From Desulfovibrio sp. UCD-KL4C (GTDB lineage Bacteria > Desulfobacterota > Desulfovibrionia > Desulfovibrionales > Desulfovibrionaceae), in NCBI RefSeq assembly GCF_006210265.1, contig NZ_VCNC01000003.1:248001-312000 (forward strand): 64,000 bases of DNA, written 5' to 3'. The position numbers and the translations under genes are program-made. The notes under the pieces are model-generated. The model worked only from the letters and a program-made list of their open reading frames with translations. It did no database searches and was not told the DNA's origin. Below, piece after piece: positions 63,050 through 64,000 of this stretch; position 1 is the first letter of the stretch, and every line of letters begins with the position of its first letter.

Positions 63050-63937
63050 TTATACTCGTATATGCTCTTTATAAAACGTCAGAAAGTTTTCAACCAACGG
63101 TGTTACCCTGTCTGGACTCCAGACCATTGCTACTTCAAGCGGGGCTGATTCAGTTTCGATTTGTTTTAACACAACTCCTTCAGGCATAATGTGTTCTGAG
63201 CCGCAATCAACAAATGTCCATCCCATACCTGCAGCCACAAAAATTGTCTCAGTATGTTTACGCTGGAACTGCATTCCAAGTTTCAGCTTAAGTCCAGCCT
63301 CTTTAAATTTTTTTTGCACTTTTTCGACGCGCCTTTGGGAATAAGCTTCTCTGCTGCAAATATATGGAATAGTAGATAAGTCCTGCAGAGTCAGGACCTC
63401 TTTTTTTGCAAGGTCATGGCTGGCCGGTATTGCAGCGCATGAAAATGTACGCTGTACAATTACATGTGATAAGTCCTGAATGTCTGTAATATTCAGAGTG
63501 AGAAAGCCTACATGGCGCGTGCCATCAATTAAGTTAGTAATCTGTTGCAGGCTTGTCTCATCATGTAGAACTATATCCACTTGCGGAAACTTTTTCATAA
63601 AGTCTCCTACAATATCAGGGAAGGCAGAGGATAGAGTCAGATAGACAAAGCTGACATGAAGTTTTCCGGCTGTCCCTTCGCCCATGGCTTGAAGGGTCGT
63701 TCGAGCTCGTGAATCGTTTTTCAGTATTTCTTTAGCTTCACCTAGAAAATACTTTCCAGCATCGGTTAATTCCACCTTGCGGTTGTTGCGGTTAAACAGC
63801 TGCGTTCCAAGTTCTTCTTCTAATCTTTGAATTTGCCTGCTTAGTGGTGGTTGCTGAATGTGTAACCGCTCAGCAGCCTTACCAAAGTGCAGTTCTTCCG
63901 CCACTGCTTCAAAATAACGTAACTGACGCATTCTCAT
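63050..63937 (-). CDS. LysR-family transcriptional regulator
   Basis: A 295-residue regulator. The winged helix is MRMRQLRYFEAVAEELHFGKAA with ERLHIQQPPLSRQIQRLEEELG, and the co-inducer domain has TAGKLHVSFVYLTLSS and VAAGMGWTFVDCGSEH-like segments. It resembles the regulator at 32 kb but the two differ in the effector domain. It converges on the vWA operon, so it is not an obvious regulator of it. Target and ligand unknown. Confidence 0.9.
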   Translation of the reverse strand: MRMRQLRYFEAVAEELHFGKAAERLHIQQPPLSRQIQRLEEELGTQLFNRNNRKVELTDAGKYFLGEAKEILKNDSRARTTLQAMGEGTAGKLHVSFVYLTLSSAFPDIVGDFMKKFPQVDIVLHDETSLQQITNLIDGTRHVGFLTLNITDIQDLSHVIVQRTFSCAAIPASHDLAKKEVLTLQDLSTIPYICSREAYSQRRVEKVQKKFKEAGLKLKLGMQFQRKHTETIFVAAGMGWTFVDCGSEHIMPEGVVLKQIETESAPLEVAMVWSPDRVTPLVENFLTFYKEHIRV

Positions 63938-64000
63938 ATGATGCCTTTTAGGTATTAATAAGTCTTAAAATGGTATTGGATTTGTATTATTGCCTGCCAT

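Noticed and set aside
1-64000. Search for tRNA, rRNA, CRISPR, IS elements, prophage and attachment sites
   Set aside because: No tRNA-like fold, repeat array, transposase or integrase was recognised. Absence is judged by eye only.

Overview
The window is a chromosomal segment of an AT-rich Gram-negative anaerobe, most probably a marine Desulfovibrio/Maridesulfovibrio-like member of the Desulfobacterota. The indications are an LpxK lipid A gene, the ydbH/ydbL envelope genes, many soluble and membrane histidine kinases, a molbindin, ferredoxin-type nitroreductase, and a GAK-system operon of the type known from Desulfovibrio relatives. I saw no IS element, prophage, CRISPR array, tRNA or rRNA. 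Family assignments come from reading translations and motifs; no search was run.

Layout. 0-13 kb: purM, then minus-strand genes for an envelope lipid-transport pair (YdbH and a YnbE-YdbL-like lipoprotein), a radical SAM enzyme, a soluble histidine kinase, an EAL-HDOD protein, and the housekeeping block recA-alaS-rplM-rpsI. 13-24 kb: a PP-loop ATPase, a Ca2+/cation antiporter, a molbindin, a BI-1 membrane protein, lpxK, rnr, an S24 repressor, a 55-codon zinc-ribbon ORF and a UPF0489/peptide-arginase-like gene. 23-31 kb: small secreted or hypothetical proteins, including one that reads as a SUEL/rhamnose-binding lectin domain, a periplasmic binding protein, a membrane-anchored EEP-family enzyme, and a binding-protein gene broken at an A8 tract just upstream of a hybrid histidine kinase. 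31-42 kb: NifU-like scaffold, LysR regulator, FemAB-like acyltransferase, YqiA-like esterase, a solitary CofD-like protein, endonuclease IV, a DUF2325 gene behind a Fur-box-like site, another hybrid kinase, and a ferredoxin-nitroreductase.

42.4-49.7 kb is one minus-strand operon that I read as a complete GAK system: XXXCH protein, PHP-type hydrolase, amphi-Trp protein, PhoU-APH fusion kinase, ATP-grasp ligase, HprK-like kinase, CofD-like protein and a second amphi-Trp protein, closed by a strong terminator. Junctions are overlapping or tight, so the products probably act together. The families are named from genome context and, to my knowledge, their chemistry is unknown. The solitary CofD-like gene at 35 kb is a clear paralogue of the operon member.

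51-63 kb is a four-gene plus-strand operon of very large proteins: a secreted single-pass von Willebrand A protein, a 1124-residue tubulin/FtsZ-like GTPase, a two-TM coiled-coil protein, and a 1255-residue multi-TM protein. The last seems to join a degenerate MrfA-type SF2 helicase body to a zinc-ribbon plus HExxH (DA1-like) metallopeptidase tail. This is the best candidate in the window for an undescribed membrane-associated system. A divergent or flanking LysR regulator follows.
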